From positions 434,001 through 498,000 of the forward strand of contig JAFEEG010000001.1 of NCBI GenBank assembly GCA_018241225.1: a stretch of DNA of 64,000 bases. Direction: 5' to 3'. The position numbers and the translations under genes are program-made. Under the pieces are notes generated by a model. It was given only the letters and a program-made list of their open reading frames with translations, made no database searches and was not told the DNA's origin. The stretch is from Pseudomonadota bacterium. Lineage in GTDB: Bacteria; Pseudomonadota; Gammaproteobacteria; Burkholderiales; Burkholderiaceae_C. Below, in pieces: positions 15,569 through 25,307 of the stretch (within the stretch, counting starts at the first letter, position 1; each line of letters starts with the position of its first letter).

Positions 15569-16473
15569 CCGTCGCTGACCGCTTCTCCGGACACGAGTCC
15601 TTCGTTTGCCGCTATGGCTGGTTGCCCAAGGCCTATCAGGCTGTTGCGGCGGATCAGGATCTGCTGCGCCGCGAAGAACAGGCCATGCATACGCTGGGCA
15701 TCGGCCGCAACATGCTGAAGTCACTCCAGTTTTGGTGTGAAGCCACTGGAGTTCTTGTGCCCGCGACTGACAAGGGTCACCTGCCCGGCCCTATCGGGCG
15801 CACCTTGTTCGACCACGAGCGAGGCTGGGATCCGCATCTGGAATCACTGGAATCGCTTTGGCTGCTGCATTGGCGTCTGTGCACGGGCGCGGGCCTGGCA
15901 GCCTGGTCCGAGGTCTTCGGCGAGGGCCGGCTGATGCGCTTCGACCGTCAGCGCCTGATCACTGCGCTGGCTCAGCGAGCCGAAGGCACCGCCCGACCGC
16001 TGGCTCCTAGCACACTGGAACAACACGCATCGGTTTTCCTGCAAACCTACTACCAGGCCGAGCGCAGCGGCGACGACACCTCCTGGTCTCCATTGCAAGA
16101 CCTCTCACTTCTGCGCGCGGCGAAGGAGGAGGATGGTCGCGTCGTCTTCAACGCGGACCTGCGCGCGCCGATCGGGTTGAGCCTGCGCGTGTTCGCGATC
16201 GCATTGGTCGAGTACATCGCACCTGACGGCCGAGAAGGGAACTCGTCAGTGGACTTCCATCGGCTGCTTAGGGGTCCCGTGAGCCCGGGCATGGTGTTCC
16301 GACTGGACGAACACCAACTGCGTGCGTTCGTGGAGAACGTGGCTCAAGGTCCCTTGAGCGGGGCGCTGCGTTTTGTCGACACCTCAGATACCCAAAGCGT
16401 CGTGCTCCAACGCGCGCACCTCGACCCGAAATACATGCTTACGGCGCACGAGGAGACCCCTGTCCATGCTTGA
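15565..16473 (+). CDS. DUF4007 family protein
   Basis: 302 residues, starting MTVADRFSGHESFVCRYGWLPK, which is the typical DUF4007 opening (F.GHE.F..R..WL.K), followed by IGRNMLKSLQFWCEATGV, also family-typical. DUF4007 proteins are seen beside PAPS-reductase-like genes in defence islands and look helical and DNA-binding-like, but no activity is established. The ATG overlaps the regulator stop, and its own last 8 nt overlap the ATPase start, indicating translational coupling. Full length. Confidence 0.85.
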   Translation: MTVADRFSGHESFVCRYGWLPKAYQAVAADQDLLRREEQAMHTLGIGRNMLKSLQFWCEATGVLVPATDKGHLPGPIGRTLFDHERGWDPHLESLESLWLLHWRLCTGAGLAAWSEVFGEGRLMRFDRQRLITALAQRAEGTARPLAPSTLEQHASVFLQTYYQAERSGDDTSWSPLQDLSLLRAAKEEDGRVVFNADLRAPIGLSLRVFAIALVEYIAPDGREGNSSVDFHRLLRGPVSPGMVFRLDEHQLRAFVENVAQGPLSGALRFVDTSDTQSVVLQRAHLDPKYMLTAHEETPVHA

Positions 16474-19400
16474 ACGAATCATCGATGGCCTGGAGTTGAA
16501 CGCCAACCATACCCGCTCGATCTCGCTGAGTCGTGACCTGCGCGACGATACGGCCATTGCCAGCTACCTGCCGACACCCAATGCCGTGCAGGCGCTCAAG
16601 CAGATCGGCACAGCGCTGGCCGGAGGAAACTCGCAGCGTGCATGGAAGGTGGTCGGCCCGTATGGCAGCGGCAAGTCGGCACTGGGCATCGTGCTCGCGC
16701 AGTTGCTCGCCGGGCGCGAGCATCATCCGGCCGCGTGGGACATGCTGCGCAAGGTGTCCCCTCCGGTCGCAGAGCAGTTCGTCGCCTCGCGGCGGTTCGC
16801 CCTTGGCGTCGTCGGCGCGCGTCTGTCCATCGGCTTGGCGTTGGAGTCCGAAATCCAGCGAGCGCTCGCCCATTGGCCTCAGGGCAAGGGCGTGCAGGCC
16901 TTCAAGAAGCATCTGGGCGAGCCGGGCCGCTACAAGGGCCGGCCCATCAATGCGGTGGTCGGCGAACTGATTCGCGACTTCACATCGCTCGCCCGTGCAC
17001 AAGGATTCACTGGCGCCGTGCTTCTGGTTGACGAAGTGGGCAAGTTTGTCGAACACGCCGCCATGCACCCGGAGGACGGTGACCTCATCGCATTGCAGCA
17101 ACTGGCGGAGGAAGCCTGCCGCACGAACGATGACACGCTCGCCATGGTGGTGTTTCAGCATCAGCACTTCGCCAGCTATGCGGCCGGCGTGGGTCGCGCA
17201 CTGGGCGATGAATGGCACAAGGTCGCTTCGCGTTTCGAGGAGATCGCATTCGACGAGCCCGTCGAACGCTATGCGCATTTCGCCGCCCATGCGCTGGGAG
17301 CGAAGCCCGCACTGCTTCGTGACCCTGGGCTGGTCAAAACCGCGCAGGGCTTCTTCCAAACCGCGCTAACGCGTTCCATCCTGCGCGCACCGACTGCGGC
17401 GGACAAGGCCCTCTTCCATCATCCCCAGAAGCTGTATCCGCTGCATCCGCTCAGCCTGGCCGCTCTGGCCATCGTTTCAAAGCGCTATGGGCAAAGCGAA
17501 CGCTCCTTCCACGCTTTCCTCAACAGCAACGAGCCGGCGGGCCTGCGCGATTTCGCTCAGGTCAATCCCCCTGAGGGACGGCCCTGGTATCGTCTCACTC
17601 AGGTCTTCGACTACCTGGGCTCGGGCAACGGCCTGCGGTTTCGCGACTTGGCTGCAGAACGCCGCTGGGCGTTCGCGCTCACGAGCGTGGAGCGCCAGGC
17701 GCGCGACGATGACGCGCTGCTGGCGCTCAAGACCATTGCCGTTCTGGAGTTGGTGCAGGTCCCCCTGGGGTTGCGCATTACGCCCGAGCTGGTCGCGTTC
17801 GCGATTGACCGGACCGAGCCGGCCACGAAGTCTTTGCTCGACCGCTTGGTCGAGCAGGGCCTGCTTGTGTGTCGCCACAGCCGCTCCGAATACGGCTTTG
17901 CAGTCTCGGAGGCGGTCAACATTGAAGCGCTCTACGAGCAGGCAGCGCAGGAGGGCGACGCAGAACTCACCGTCCGCGGTGCCTCACACGCCCTGGGCAC
18001 TCGAACGGTCGTAGCCAGCAAGCACTACGATCGGCGCGGGACGATTCGCACGCTAGGAATTGATGTCGGCACATTGACAGCCTGGCCGCGCGCAAATGAT
18101 AAAGACGGCGCCAGAAGCGGCATCGAGGGGCTGCCCGACGGATGGTTGCGTCTGGTGCTAGTCCAAGCCGGGTCACCGGAGGAGCGTCAGGCACTGGAAC
18201 GCGTGCGCGGCATGGACGATCCGCTGAATCTGTACTGCTGCCTGTCGTTGTCTCCACAGGGCCGGGCCGCCCTGACTGAGTTGGCGATCTGGCGGTGCGT
18301 GCAACGCGAAGTGACGACCAAACGACTTGACCCTTGGACCAGCCAGTACGTGGACAGCCGGGTGCATCAGGCGAAGGAAGATGTGGACTCACTCGTCTTC
18401 TCCGCGCTTTCGCCCAGTCCGGGCCGTCCTGGCCCCATCTACTGGCACCTGGGCCAGGCGGTGCCCGAGAGCCAGGGCATGAACGTCGGCCAAGCGGCCT
18501 CTTGGATGTTCGAGAAGGTCTTCCACCGAGCGCCGAGAATCGTCAACGAGCTGATCAACAAGGACCGGCCGGCCTCTGCGATCGTGCTCGCGCGACAACG
18601 ACTGCTGGACGCACTTCTGGCGGGTCCCACGGGGCAAGCGCTGTTCCGCGACAACGAATTTCCGCCCGAACGACTGATCCATGCCACGTTGCTTCGGGAC
18701 ACGGGCATCTGGCAGGGAGAGGACCACGATTGGAAACTGGCGGCGCCTCAGCCGGGCCTGCGCGTAGACATCTCCGCGGTGTGGACCGAGATCTCCCTCC
18801 AGCTGGCCGCCGAGATAGCCCCCACGTTCGAGCAGGTGCTGCAGGCGTTGGCAGCGCCGCCCTTGGGTGTGCGCGGCGGTCCAGCAAGCATCTGGCTGAC
18901 CCTGTACCTTCTGGTGCACCGCAGCCGATGCGCGGTCTTCGAGCGCGGCACGCTGGTCCTGGAGATCACCAGTGAGCACCTGCAGCGCATGCACAAGAAC
19001 CCGCATACCTTCGAACTGCGAGAGTTGCCACAGGCGCAGGGCAGCCGCAACCTGCTGCGCGACTACGGCAGCGTCCTCGCCGGCCTTGGGGCAGTACCCA
19101 GCGGCGACGCCACCTATCTGGAGCTCGCCCGCACGCTGTACCGCTGGTTTGCTCGGCTGTCCGACTTTACCCAGCAAACTGGGCGCGTAGGCAAGGAAGC
19201 GGCCTTGTTACGCTCGGCGTTGCGCAAGGCGCAAGATCCGATCAAGCTGCTGACGGCCACGCTGCCGCAGACCCACACGCAGAGCAACTCGAAGCACTCC
19301 TTCGTGGACTGGGTCTCTGCGGCCCTGGCCGATCTGGGCATGGCCCAGCGCCGGCTGCAGGATGCGGTGAGTGCCGAGTTGGGCCAAGCCTTCGAAACCT

Positions 19401-19930
19401 CCGGCACGCTCACCAAGCTGCGCAACCAGTTGCAGGCGGAGTGCTCGGGCGCGGCTACCGGATTGGCGGACGCCAAGCTCAAGAGCTTCATCCTGCGCTG
19501 CACCGATCTGACACTCACGGACGAGAAGTGGCTCGACTCTGTGGCCAGCTTGCTGGTACAGCGGCCGCTGGATGCATGGACCGACGAAACCATCGACCGC
19601 TTCGCACAGGCCGTGACGGACATCGCCGGTCACTATCGCCGCTGGCTTCGTCTGGTGATGCAGCGCAAGGGGGCGCCGCGCGCCGCCGAGCGCTTCGTTA
19701 GCCTGACGCTGACCGGCGCAGGTGGACAAGAATCAGCGCTGCTGGTCGCCACGACCGAGCGCTCGGGAAAGCTTGCGCGCAGTGTGCTGGATCTGCTCGC
19801 GAAGGAAGCGGGCAAAGATGCCCAGACCGCTGCAGCGGCACTGGCTCAGGCGTTGCAAGACCTGAACGTGCTGCAATCGCAATCTCATCACATCGAGGGA
19901 GACCATCATGGCAAGCGAGAAGCGGGTTAG
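16466..19930 (+). CDS. large BrxC/PglY-like P-loop ATPase
   Basis: 1154 residues starting at ATG 16466, inside the end of the DUF4007 gene. Walker A GPYGSGKS is at about 65-72 and Walker B LLVDEVGKF at about 186-194. An EWHKVASRFEEIAFDEPVE segment follows near 250. That order (GxxGxGKS, VDE.GKF, EW.K...RFE.I.F) is the one I recall from BrxC/PglY-type ATPases of BREX systems and related DNA-modification operons. The remaining 800 residues are mostly helical. It probably acts as an ATP-driven scaffold or translocator of the cassette. Family placement is by motif pattern, not by search. Confidence 0.75.
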   Translation: MLERIIDGLELNANHTRSISLSRDLRDDTAIASYLPTPNAVQALKQIGTALAGGNSQRAWKVVGPYGSGKSALGIVLAQLLAGREHHPAAWDMLRKVSPPVAEQFVASRRFALGVVGARLSIGLALESEIQRALAHWPQGKGVQAFKKHLGEPGRYKGRPINAVVGELIRDFTSLARAQGFTGAVLLVDEVGKFVEHAAMHPEDGDLIALQQLAEEACRTNDDTLAMVVFQHQHFASYAAGVGRALGDEWHKVASRFEEIAFDEPVERYAHFAAHALGAKPALLRDPGLVKTAQGFFQTALTRSILRAPTAADKALFHHPQKLYPLHPLSLAALAIVSKRYGQSERSFHAFLNSNEPAGLRDFAQVNPPEGRPWYRLTQVFDYLGSGNGLRFRDLAAERRWAFALTSVERQARDDDALLALKTIAVLELVQVPLGLRITPELVAFAIDRTEPATKSLLDRLVEQGLLVCRHSRSEYGFAVSEAVNIEALYEQAAQEGDAELTVRGASHALGTRTVVASKHYDRRGTIRTLGIDVGTLTAWPRANDKDGARSGIEGLPDGWLRLVLVQAGSPEERQALERVRGMDDPLNLYCCLSLSPQGRAALTELAIWRCVQREVTTKRLDPWTSQYVDSRVHQAKEDVDSLVFSALSPSPGRPGPIYWHLGQAVPESQGMNVGQAASWMFEKVFHRAPRIVNELINKDRPASAIVLARQRLLDALLAGPTGQALFRDNEFPPERLIHATLLRDTGIWQGEDHDWKLAAPQPGLRVDISAVWTEISLQLAAEIAPTFEQVLQALAAPPLGVRGGPASIWLTLYLLVHRSRCAVFERGTLVLEITSEHLQRMHKNPHTFELRELPQAQGSRNLLRDYGSVLAGLGAVPSGDATYLELARTLYRWFARLSDFTQQTGRVGKEAALLRSALRKAQDPIKLLTATLPQTHTQSNSKHSFVDWVSAALADLGMAQRRLQDAVSAELGQAFETSGTLTKLRNQLQAECSGAATGLADAKLKSFILRCTDLTLTDEKWLDSVASLLVQRPLDAWTDETIDRFAQAVTDIAGHYRRWLRLVMQRKGAPRAAERFVSLTLTGAGGQESALLVATTERSGKLARSVLDLLAKEAGKDAQTAAAALAQALQDLNVLQSQSHHIEGDHHGKREAG

Positions 19931-20735
19931 ACACATCCTCAGCCTGTCGGGCGGCAAGGATAGTGCTGCGCTGGCCATCTACCTGCGCGATCGGGTGCCG
20001 GAGATGGAATACATCTTCAGCGACACGCGCAAGGAGTTGCCCGAGACTTACGAGTACCTGCAGCGAATCTCGAACTATCTGGGCAAGGAAGTCACGCATC
20101 TCAATGCCGAAGTGGGCTTCGACCATTGGTACGAGATGTACGGGGGCATGATCCCATCGAATCACCGGCGCTGGTGCACGCGAGCCTTGAAGCTCAAACC
20201 CTTCGAACAGCACTGCGGCGACGACGACGTGGTGAATTACGTCGGGCTGCGCGCCGACGAAGACCGCAGCGGCTACATCAGCCACAAGCCGAACATCACG
20301 GCCGTCTATCCATTTCGAGAAGATGGCCTGGTGCTACGGGACATCGAGGAGATCCTGCGCACTTCGGGTGTGGGCATGCCGCCATACACGCGCTGGGGCC
20401 GCACGCGCTCGGGATGCTATTTCTGCTTCTACCAGCAAAAGATCGAATGGGTGCGACTTAAGGAAACGCACCCAGATCTGTATGACAAGGCCAAGGCCTA
20501 TGAGAAGCCTTACGAGAAGACCGGCAACTTCTTCACTTGGAGCCAGGGCGAGAGCCTCGCAGAGCTGGAACAGCCTCAACGCATGGATGAGATCAAACGC
20601 GAGCACGTGATCCGTATCGAGCGGAAGGCTCAACGTCGCGAGAACGTAACGCTCATGGAGGTCTTCGCACAAGCAGACTCCGCTGAGATCCCAGAGGACG
20701 ACGATGACCAAGGCTGCCTAGTGTGCCAGCTCTGA
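19908..20735 (+). CDS. PAPS-reductase/DndC-like PP-loop enzyme
   Basis: 275 residues, ATG at 19908 with GAGGGAG upstream, overlapping the ATPase gene by 23 nt. The PP-loop ATP pyrophosphatase motif SGGKDS is at 14-19. Cysteines in RRWCTRA (about 91), SGCYFC (about 170 and 173) and GCLVC (C-terminus) could hold an Fe-S cluster, as in DndC. The CysH catalytic ECGLH tail is absent, so it is not an assimilatory sulfate enzyme. By family it would activate a substrate by adenylation, possibly for DNA sulfur modification. No cysteine desulfurase is nearby. Shorter than typical DndC. Confidence 0.85.
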   Translation: MASEKRVRHILSLSGGKDSAALAIYLRDRVPEMEYIFSDTRKELPETYEYLQRISNYLGKEVTHLNAEVGFDHWYEMYGGMIPSNHRRWCTRALKLKPFEQHCGDDDVVNYVGLRADEDRSGYISHKPNITAVYPFREDGLVLRDIEEILRTSGVGMPPYTRWGRTRSGCYFCFYQQKIEWVRLKETHPDLYDKAKAYEKPYEKTGNFFTWSQGESLAELEQPQRMDEIKREHVIRIERKAQRRENVTLMEVFAQADSAEIPEDDDDQGCLVCQL

Positions 20736-20809
20736 ATCATCAAGGACCGGGGAACTGCACGAAGTTGGCAGGACAAGCCACGCCGACTCGTTGAGCGGAG
20801 GAACACCGA

Positions 20810-23221
20810 TTGGCATTCAAATTTGCGGCACGCGCACTGTTGGAGTTGGGCAAGGAACTCATCAGCTCTGATGAAGTAGCAATCAACGAACTGGTGAAGA
20901 ACGCGGTGGATGCTGGCTCTCCCAGCGTCCAGCTAGTGCTGCAAGTCCTGCTGACGAATCGTGTCTACGAAGACGCGCTGCACCGACTCAGCAAGAGGGC
21001 AACGCCACAGGCGGTGCTGGATTGGCTGGAGACGCAGTTCGTCCCTAATGTCGGGGAGGATCTCAAGACGGCATTTCTCGCCCCGCTGCGCCCGCGCGTC
21101 GACGACCGCTCGTCTTTCATCGAAGCGCTGCACGAGAACTATCGGAAGTTCAACTGGATCGAGGTGCGCGACCAGGGCCATGGCATGAGTGCCGAGGAAC
21201 TGGACGAGGTTTACCTCACCGTGGGCACACGCTCGCGTCGCAAGGCCAACCTGCAGGGCGCAGGATATCTGGGCGACAAGGGCGTAGGCCGTCTGTCGGC
21301 CATGCGCCTGGGCAACCATCTGCACATCAACACGACACGCAACGGCGAGCGCCGATGGAACGTGCTCAACATCGATTGGCTGAAATTCGGTCATGATATC
21401 GAGACCGATGTAGGCAGCATCGAGGTCGCTCCGGAGGCGGGCGAGATTAAGGCCGAGCGCAGTCTGCACGGCACCACGGTACGAGTGTCCGTGTTGCTGA
21501 CCGACTGGAGCGAGTCCCGATTGGATGAACTGCTGGCCGGGGCCATTGCGCGCATGATCGACCCGTTCAAGCGCACGCAGGAGGCCGTCGAGGCCGCGGC
21601 AGCGCGTACCACGGTGCATGAGCTCCTGCGCGTGGAGTACAACGGCCGGCCCAAAATCATCCCGCGCATTCCCATTCCCCTGCTCAAAGCTGCGCACGCC
21701 ACGTGCAGCGTGACGCTGCGCTTCGAGGGCAAGGAACAGATCCCGCAGCTGGAGGGCATGATCGACTATCGATTGCGCAATTCCAAGCGCGCAGTGCATC
21801 AGGTAGGGACTGAGATTTATTCGCTCACCCAGCAAGAGACGCCGGTGCGCGGCAAGAAGGGCCACGCAGCGACAGCGACCACCACCATCCGGCCGGAAGT
21901 ATTGAACTCGCTGGGCCCGTTCAGCATCGAGCTCTACTGGTTCAACCGATTGATTGTCCAAGCGATCCCGTCGCTCACGCAAGGAACGCTGGAAACCCGG
22001 CAGCAGATCGCGCGCTGGTCGGGCGGCCCCATGATGTACCGGCACGGATTCCGCGTGCTGCCTTATGGCGACCCGGACGACGACTGGCTGGAGCTGGACA
22101 AGAACGCGTTCGGCAAGGCTGGCTTCAAGCTCAATCGTCAGCAGGTAATCGGTCGCGTGGTCGTGAATGCCGCCCACACGGCGCTGAGTGAGCAGACGAA
22201 CCGCGAGGGCCTGGTCGAATCACCCGAGGCCGCAGCGCTGAAATCCATCCTGATGTGGGTGCTTCACACCGAGATGCGCGACCTGATCAACCAGGCCGAC
22301 AAAAACGAACAGCTCAATCTCAAGCGCACGAAGGCATCAACGCAGGACTTTCGCCAGACCGAAGCCAAGGTCCTGGATACGCTGGCGGAGCTTCGCACCA
22401 ATGCGCCTGCGACCAGCAAAGTCTACTTGGATCGCCTTGAAAAGCGGGTGGGCGAGCTGTCCCATCAATGTTCTGAGATCGTGTCCGGAGTGGAGAAAGA
22501 TGCCAAACGCATCGCCGACGACCGCGAGCAATTCGTGCATCTGGCCGGTATCGGATTGATGACCGAGTTCATCTTCCATGAATTGGACCGCTCTGTGGCC
22601 TTCGCCGTCAAGGAATTGCAAGCCGTGCGCAAAACAATGCCGACGAACGCGGTGCTGAAGTCGCTGGAAGAGCAGTTGGTCACATTGCACAAGCGCGTCT
22701 CCGCCTTCGACTCGCTGTCGGGTGAGAAACGCCAAGTCAAAGTCCGCTTTGATGTGTGTGAAGTGGCCGCGATGGTCATGGATGGTCACGCCAACGCGTT
22801 CAGGCGCCACGGCATCGAATTCAGCATTCGCCATGACAAGCCGCTGATGGTGCGTGCGGTCAAAGGCATGTTGATCCAGATCCTGGAGAACCTGATCGCC
22901 AATAGCGAATACTGGCTGAAGCAACAAGGCGAGTTCGAGCCTGGCTTCACGCCGCGCATCCACGTCGAAGTCAACGCTCAGACGCGCACGCTCAGCGTGA
23001 CCGACAACGGACCCGGCGTGGCACCAGACCGCGCGGACGTGATCTTCCATCCGTTCGTTTCTTCCAAGCCGGCCAATCGGGGACGCGGGCTGGGGTTGTA
23101 CATCTCGCGCGAGTTGGCGGCCTATCACGACTGGAAGATCCAGATGGATCCCAACGCGCCGGTAATTCGACAGGGCCGGCTCAATACCTTTCTTCTCGAT
23201 CTCAGTGAGGGAGCCGCATGA
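20810..23221 (+). CDS. dual GHKL ATPase: HSP90-like plus histidine-kinase-like
   Basis: 803 residues. The start is TTG at 20810, with GGAGG at 20797-20801; no earlier ATG exists. The N-terminal GHKL domain has an N-box NELVKNAVDA (26-35), DQGHG (about 121-125) and GDKGVGR (about 154-160), the HSP90/MutL/MORC pattern. A helical coiled-coil linker (about 500-620) follows, with FHELDRS near 590 as a possible H-box. The C-terminal domain has ENLIANSEYW, DNGPG and GRGLGLYISREL, the histidine-kinase pattern. No transmembrane segment, so it is cytosolic. Likely the sensor/switch of the cassette, coupled by ATGA overlap to the receiver-like protein. Confidence 0.85.
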   Translation: MAFKFAARALLELGKELISSDEVAINELVKNAVDAGSPSVQLVLQVLLTNRVYEDALHRLSKRATPQAVLDWLETQFVPNVGEDLKTAFLAPLRPRVDDRSSFIEALHENYRKFNWIEVRDQGHGMSAEELDEVYLTVGTRSRRKANLQGAGYLGDKGVGRLSAMRLGNHLHINTTRNGERRWNVLNIDWLKFGHDIETDVGSIEVAPEAGEIKAERSLHGTTVRVSVLLTDWSESRLDELLAGAIARMIDPFKRTQEAVEAAAARTTVHELLRVEYNGRPKIIPRIPIPLLKAAHATCSVTLRFEGKEQIPQLEGMIDYRLRNSKRAVHQVGTEIYSLTQQETPVRGKKGHAATATTTIRPEVLNSLGPFSIELYWFNRLIVQAIPSLTQGTLETRQQIARWSGGPMMYRHGFRVLPYGDPDDDWLELDKNAFGKAGFKLNRQQVIGRVVVNAAHTALSEQTNREGLVESPEAAALKSILMWVLHTEMRDLINQADKNEQLNLKRTKASTQDFRQTEAKVLDTLAELRTNAPATSKVYLDRLEKRVGELSHQCSEIVSGVEKDAKRIADDREQFVHLAGIGLMTEFIFHELDRSVAFAVKELQAVRKTMPTNAVLKSLEEQLVTLHKRVSAFDSLSGEKRQVKVRFDVCEVAAMVMDGHANAFRRHGIEFSIRHDKPLMVRAVKGMLIQILENLIANSEYWLKQQGEFEPGFTPRIHVEVNAQTRTLSVTDNGPGVAPDRADVIFHPFVSSKPANRGRGLGLYISRELAAYHDWKIQMDPNAPVIRQGRLNTFLLDLSEGAA

Positions 23222-25299
23222 TGGAAGCAAAACGCATTCTGGAGGCTATCAAGGCAAGTAGCGTCGAGCGCATCGCGTTCGTCGACGACGCTTTCGACGC
23301 CCCCGAGATCCCGGAGTCGGATTGGGGCGAGTTGCTTCAGTACCTGATGTCCCCCGAAGCGGAACAGATCCGCGTCGAAGCAGACATTGATGAGGAGGAC
23401 TGGCAGGCCGGCATAGGGGGCCTGCAAAGCTCTGTGCGCGAGCCGGTGGATGAGCTGCTGCAAAAGCTCTATGCGGCGTACGTGCGCAGCTTCGATGCGA
23501 AGTTCGATCCCATGGGGCGTTTCGCGACCCTCAAAGGCTCCAATCTTGCCTATGTTCGCCCCTTGTTGGCCTTGGTGCGCCAGGCCAGCCCCGGCGTGAA
23601 GATTCTCACTTATGGCTCGCAAATGGATGCCGTGGATGCCCAGGATGGCCCGCATGTGGTGTTCGTTGATCTGTTTTTGCACTCCGGGGTAAGCCCCGAC
23701 GTCAAGCCGGCCCCGGAGCAGGCCCAGCAGGCCGCACAGAAGTCGCTCGAGCGCATCGAGCCACTGCTCAAACTCTCGCCTTCGGTCATCCTCATGTCCT
23801 CGCACCCCGACGCGCCTGAGATCCGCAATTACCGTCAGAGCATGGAGGAGCAAAGTCGCGTCTTCGCCAGCCGCTTCGGCTTTGTGAACAAGAAGCTGAT
23901 CGCCGAAGATGCGACCACGGGCACGCTGTCGGTCGATCCGAAAGCCAGCGATGTGCTATTGGACCTATTTCAGACCTACAAATTTGGGCGCGGCCTGCAT
24001 GAGACCCTGGGGGCCTGGCTCAAAGCCGCGCACGCCGCCGTGCAGTCCCTAAAGGGCGAGCTGGACGACCTGGAACTTGACGACTTGGCCTATCTGGTGC
24101 GTTTCCGTCTAGCGGAAGAAGGCCAAAGCCTGCCCGACTACCTTGAGTGGCTGCTGGGCGAATGCCTGCTCGATCAGGTCGGACGGAAACTGGACGATGC
24201 CCTGCCGAAGACGCACATCGACAAGGAAGCCAAAGTCATCGACGGTGCCTTTGACGGCCCGACACGCAAGGTTGCCGAACTCTACCACCGTGTGCGCATC
24301 GAAAACAAGCGCAATCGACCACGCGAACATTTTCGACTGGGCGACCTGTACCTGCGCACGCCTGAGAAAGGTGCGCCGCATCTGGTCACTATCATGAATC
24401 CAGACTGCGACTTGGTGAAGCGCCCGGAAGAGGATAAGCCCGCAGCACACGCGGTAATCACCTTGCAAGGCAAGCTGGAGAGTTTCACTGCCCCGAGTAC
24501 TTCGGTGGGTGACTTCATTGTCATTGGCGACAAGCCGCGAAACATCAAGTGGAACTTCAGGGCGGTAGAAACGCGCCCCTTCGACGGCGTGATGGCATTG
24601 CCCGGTCAATCGGACGGGGAGTACAAATACTTGGGAGCTCTGCGGCCCATGTATGCCCAGGAGATCCAGGCCAAGCTGCTCACCCAACTGGGTCGTGTCG
24701 GCGTACCCGTGCCTCCCGTGCTTGCCTTCGCGAGCACCGTGACACTGCACTACGCGGCTAAGGGCGGCAAACTTCACACGGTCGAATTCCCGAACGAGGA
24801 TGCCCCGTGCTACTTCATCCCAGCGCGGCAATCCGACCAAGAGGGCGTGCTGGTGTTTCGCCGCCAGTTCGTCCGCGAACTCATCGCGAAGCTCGAGGCG
24901 ATCGATCAGACAACCCTCAGCGCCACAGCAGCAGGTCAGCTTAAGAACCTACTGAACGAAAGCGGGCGCGACAAGCTGCGCAAACTTACCGCCGATGGCG
25001 TCGAGCTGGAAAAGGACATCGGCCAAGGTCTGCTGCTGACCAAGAAGAAGGCGAAGATGGGGGACCAAAGCGCATATTGGGGTTGCATCGTCGTGGGCAT
25101 GAAGCCCGAAGCGACTCAGGCGGCAGTCGACTCTGAGTCTTCGGAGGAAGTAGTAATCGCGTCGGGCGCCCCTGCACAGACACCAGACACCGAAGCCGAA
25201 GCCGCTGCGACAACTCCCCACCAGTCTGCAGCCGCGGCACCAGCCGTCACGGCCACAGCTTCCCCAAAGGCGGCAGAGAGTCGATCCAGTACCCTCTGA
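23218..25299 (+). CDS. protein with divergent response-regulator receiver domain
   Basis: 693 residues, start ATG 23218 overlapping the kinase-like gene by 4 nt. IAFVDDAFD at 19-27 supplies the acidic pair of a receiver, VVFVDLFLHSG places a phospho-acceptor-like aspartate near 151, and VILMSSHP near 194 supplies the conserved Ser/Thr. The long spacing (about 125 residues) shows an insert in the receiver fold. Residues 360-610 contain a beta-rich region (LVTIMNPDCDLV, VGDFIVIGD), and the tail is Ala/Pro/Thr low complexity. No DNA-binding or nuclease motif is recognised. The probable output partner of the upstream GHKL protein. Confidence 0.75.
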   Translation: MMEAKRILEAIKASSVERIAFVDDAFDAPEIPESDWGELLQYLMSPEAEQIRVEADIDEEDWQAGIGGLQSSVREPVDELLQKLYAAYVRSFDAKFDPMGRFATLKGSNLAYVRPLLALVRQASPGVKILTYGSQMDAVDAQDGPHVVFVDLFLHSGVSPDVKPAPEQAQQAAQKSLERIEPLLKLSPSVILMSSHPDAPEIRNYRQSMEEQSRVFASRFGFVNKKLIAEDATTGTLSVDPKASDVLLDLFQTYKFGRGLHETLGAWLKAAHAAVQSLKGELDDLELDDLAYLVRFRLAEEGQSLPDYLEWLLGECLLDQVGRKLDDALPKTHIDKEAKVIDGAFDGPTRKVAELYHRVRIENKRNRPREHFRLGDLYLRTPEKGAPHLVTIMNPDCDLVKRPEEDKPAAHAVITLQGKLESFTAPSTSVGDFIVIGDKPRNIKWNFRAVETRPFDGVMALPGQSDGEYKYLGALRPMYAQEIQAKLLTQLGRVGVPVPPVLAFASTVTLHYAAKGGKLHTVEFPNEDAPCYFIPARQSDQEGVLVFRRQFVRELIAKLEAIDQTTLSATAAGQLKNLLNESGRDKLRKLTADGVELEKDIGQGLLLTKKKAKMGDQSAYWGCIVVGMKPEATQAAVDSESSEEVVIASGAPAQTPDTEAEAAATTPHQSAAAAPAVTATASPKAAESRSSTL

Positions 25300-25307
25300 C
25301 GATTTGC

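Noticed and set aside
15350..25299. Canonical BREX or Dnd/Ssp phosphorothioation operon
   Set aside because: The ATPase and PAPS-reductase-like genes recall these systems, but pglZ, brxL, brxX-type methyltransferase, dndA, dndD, dndE and sspB/E are all missing. Reported instead as an atypical cassette.
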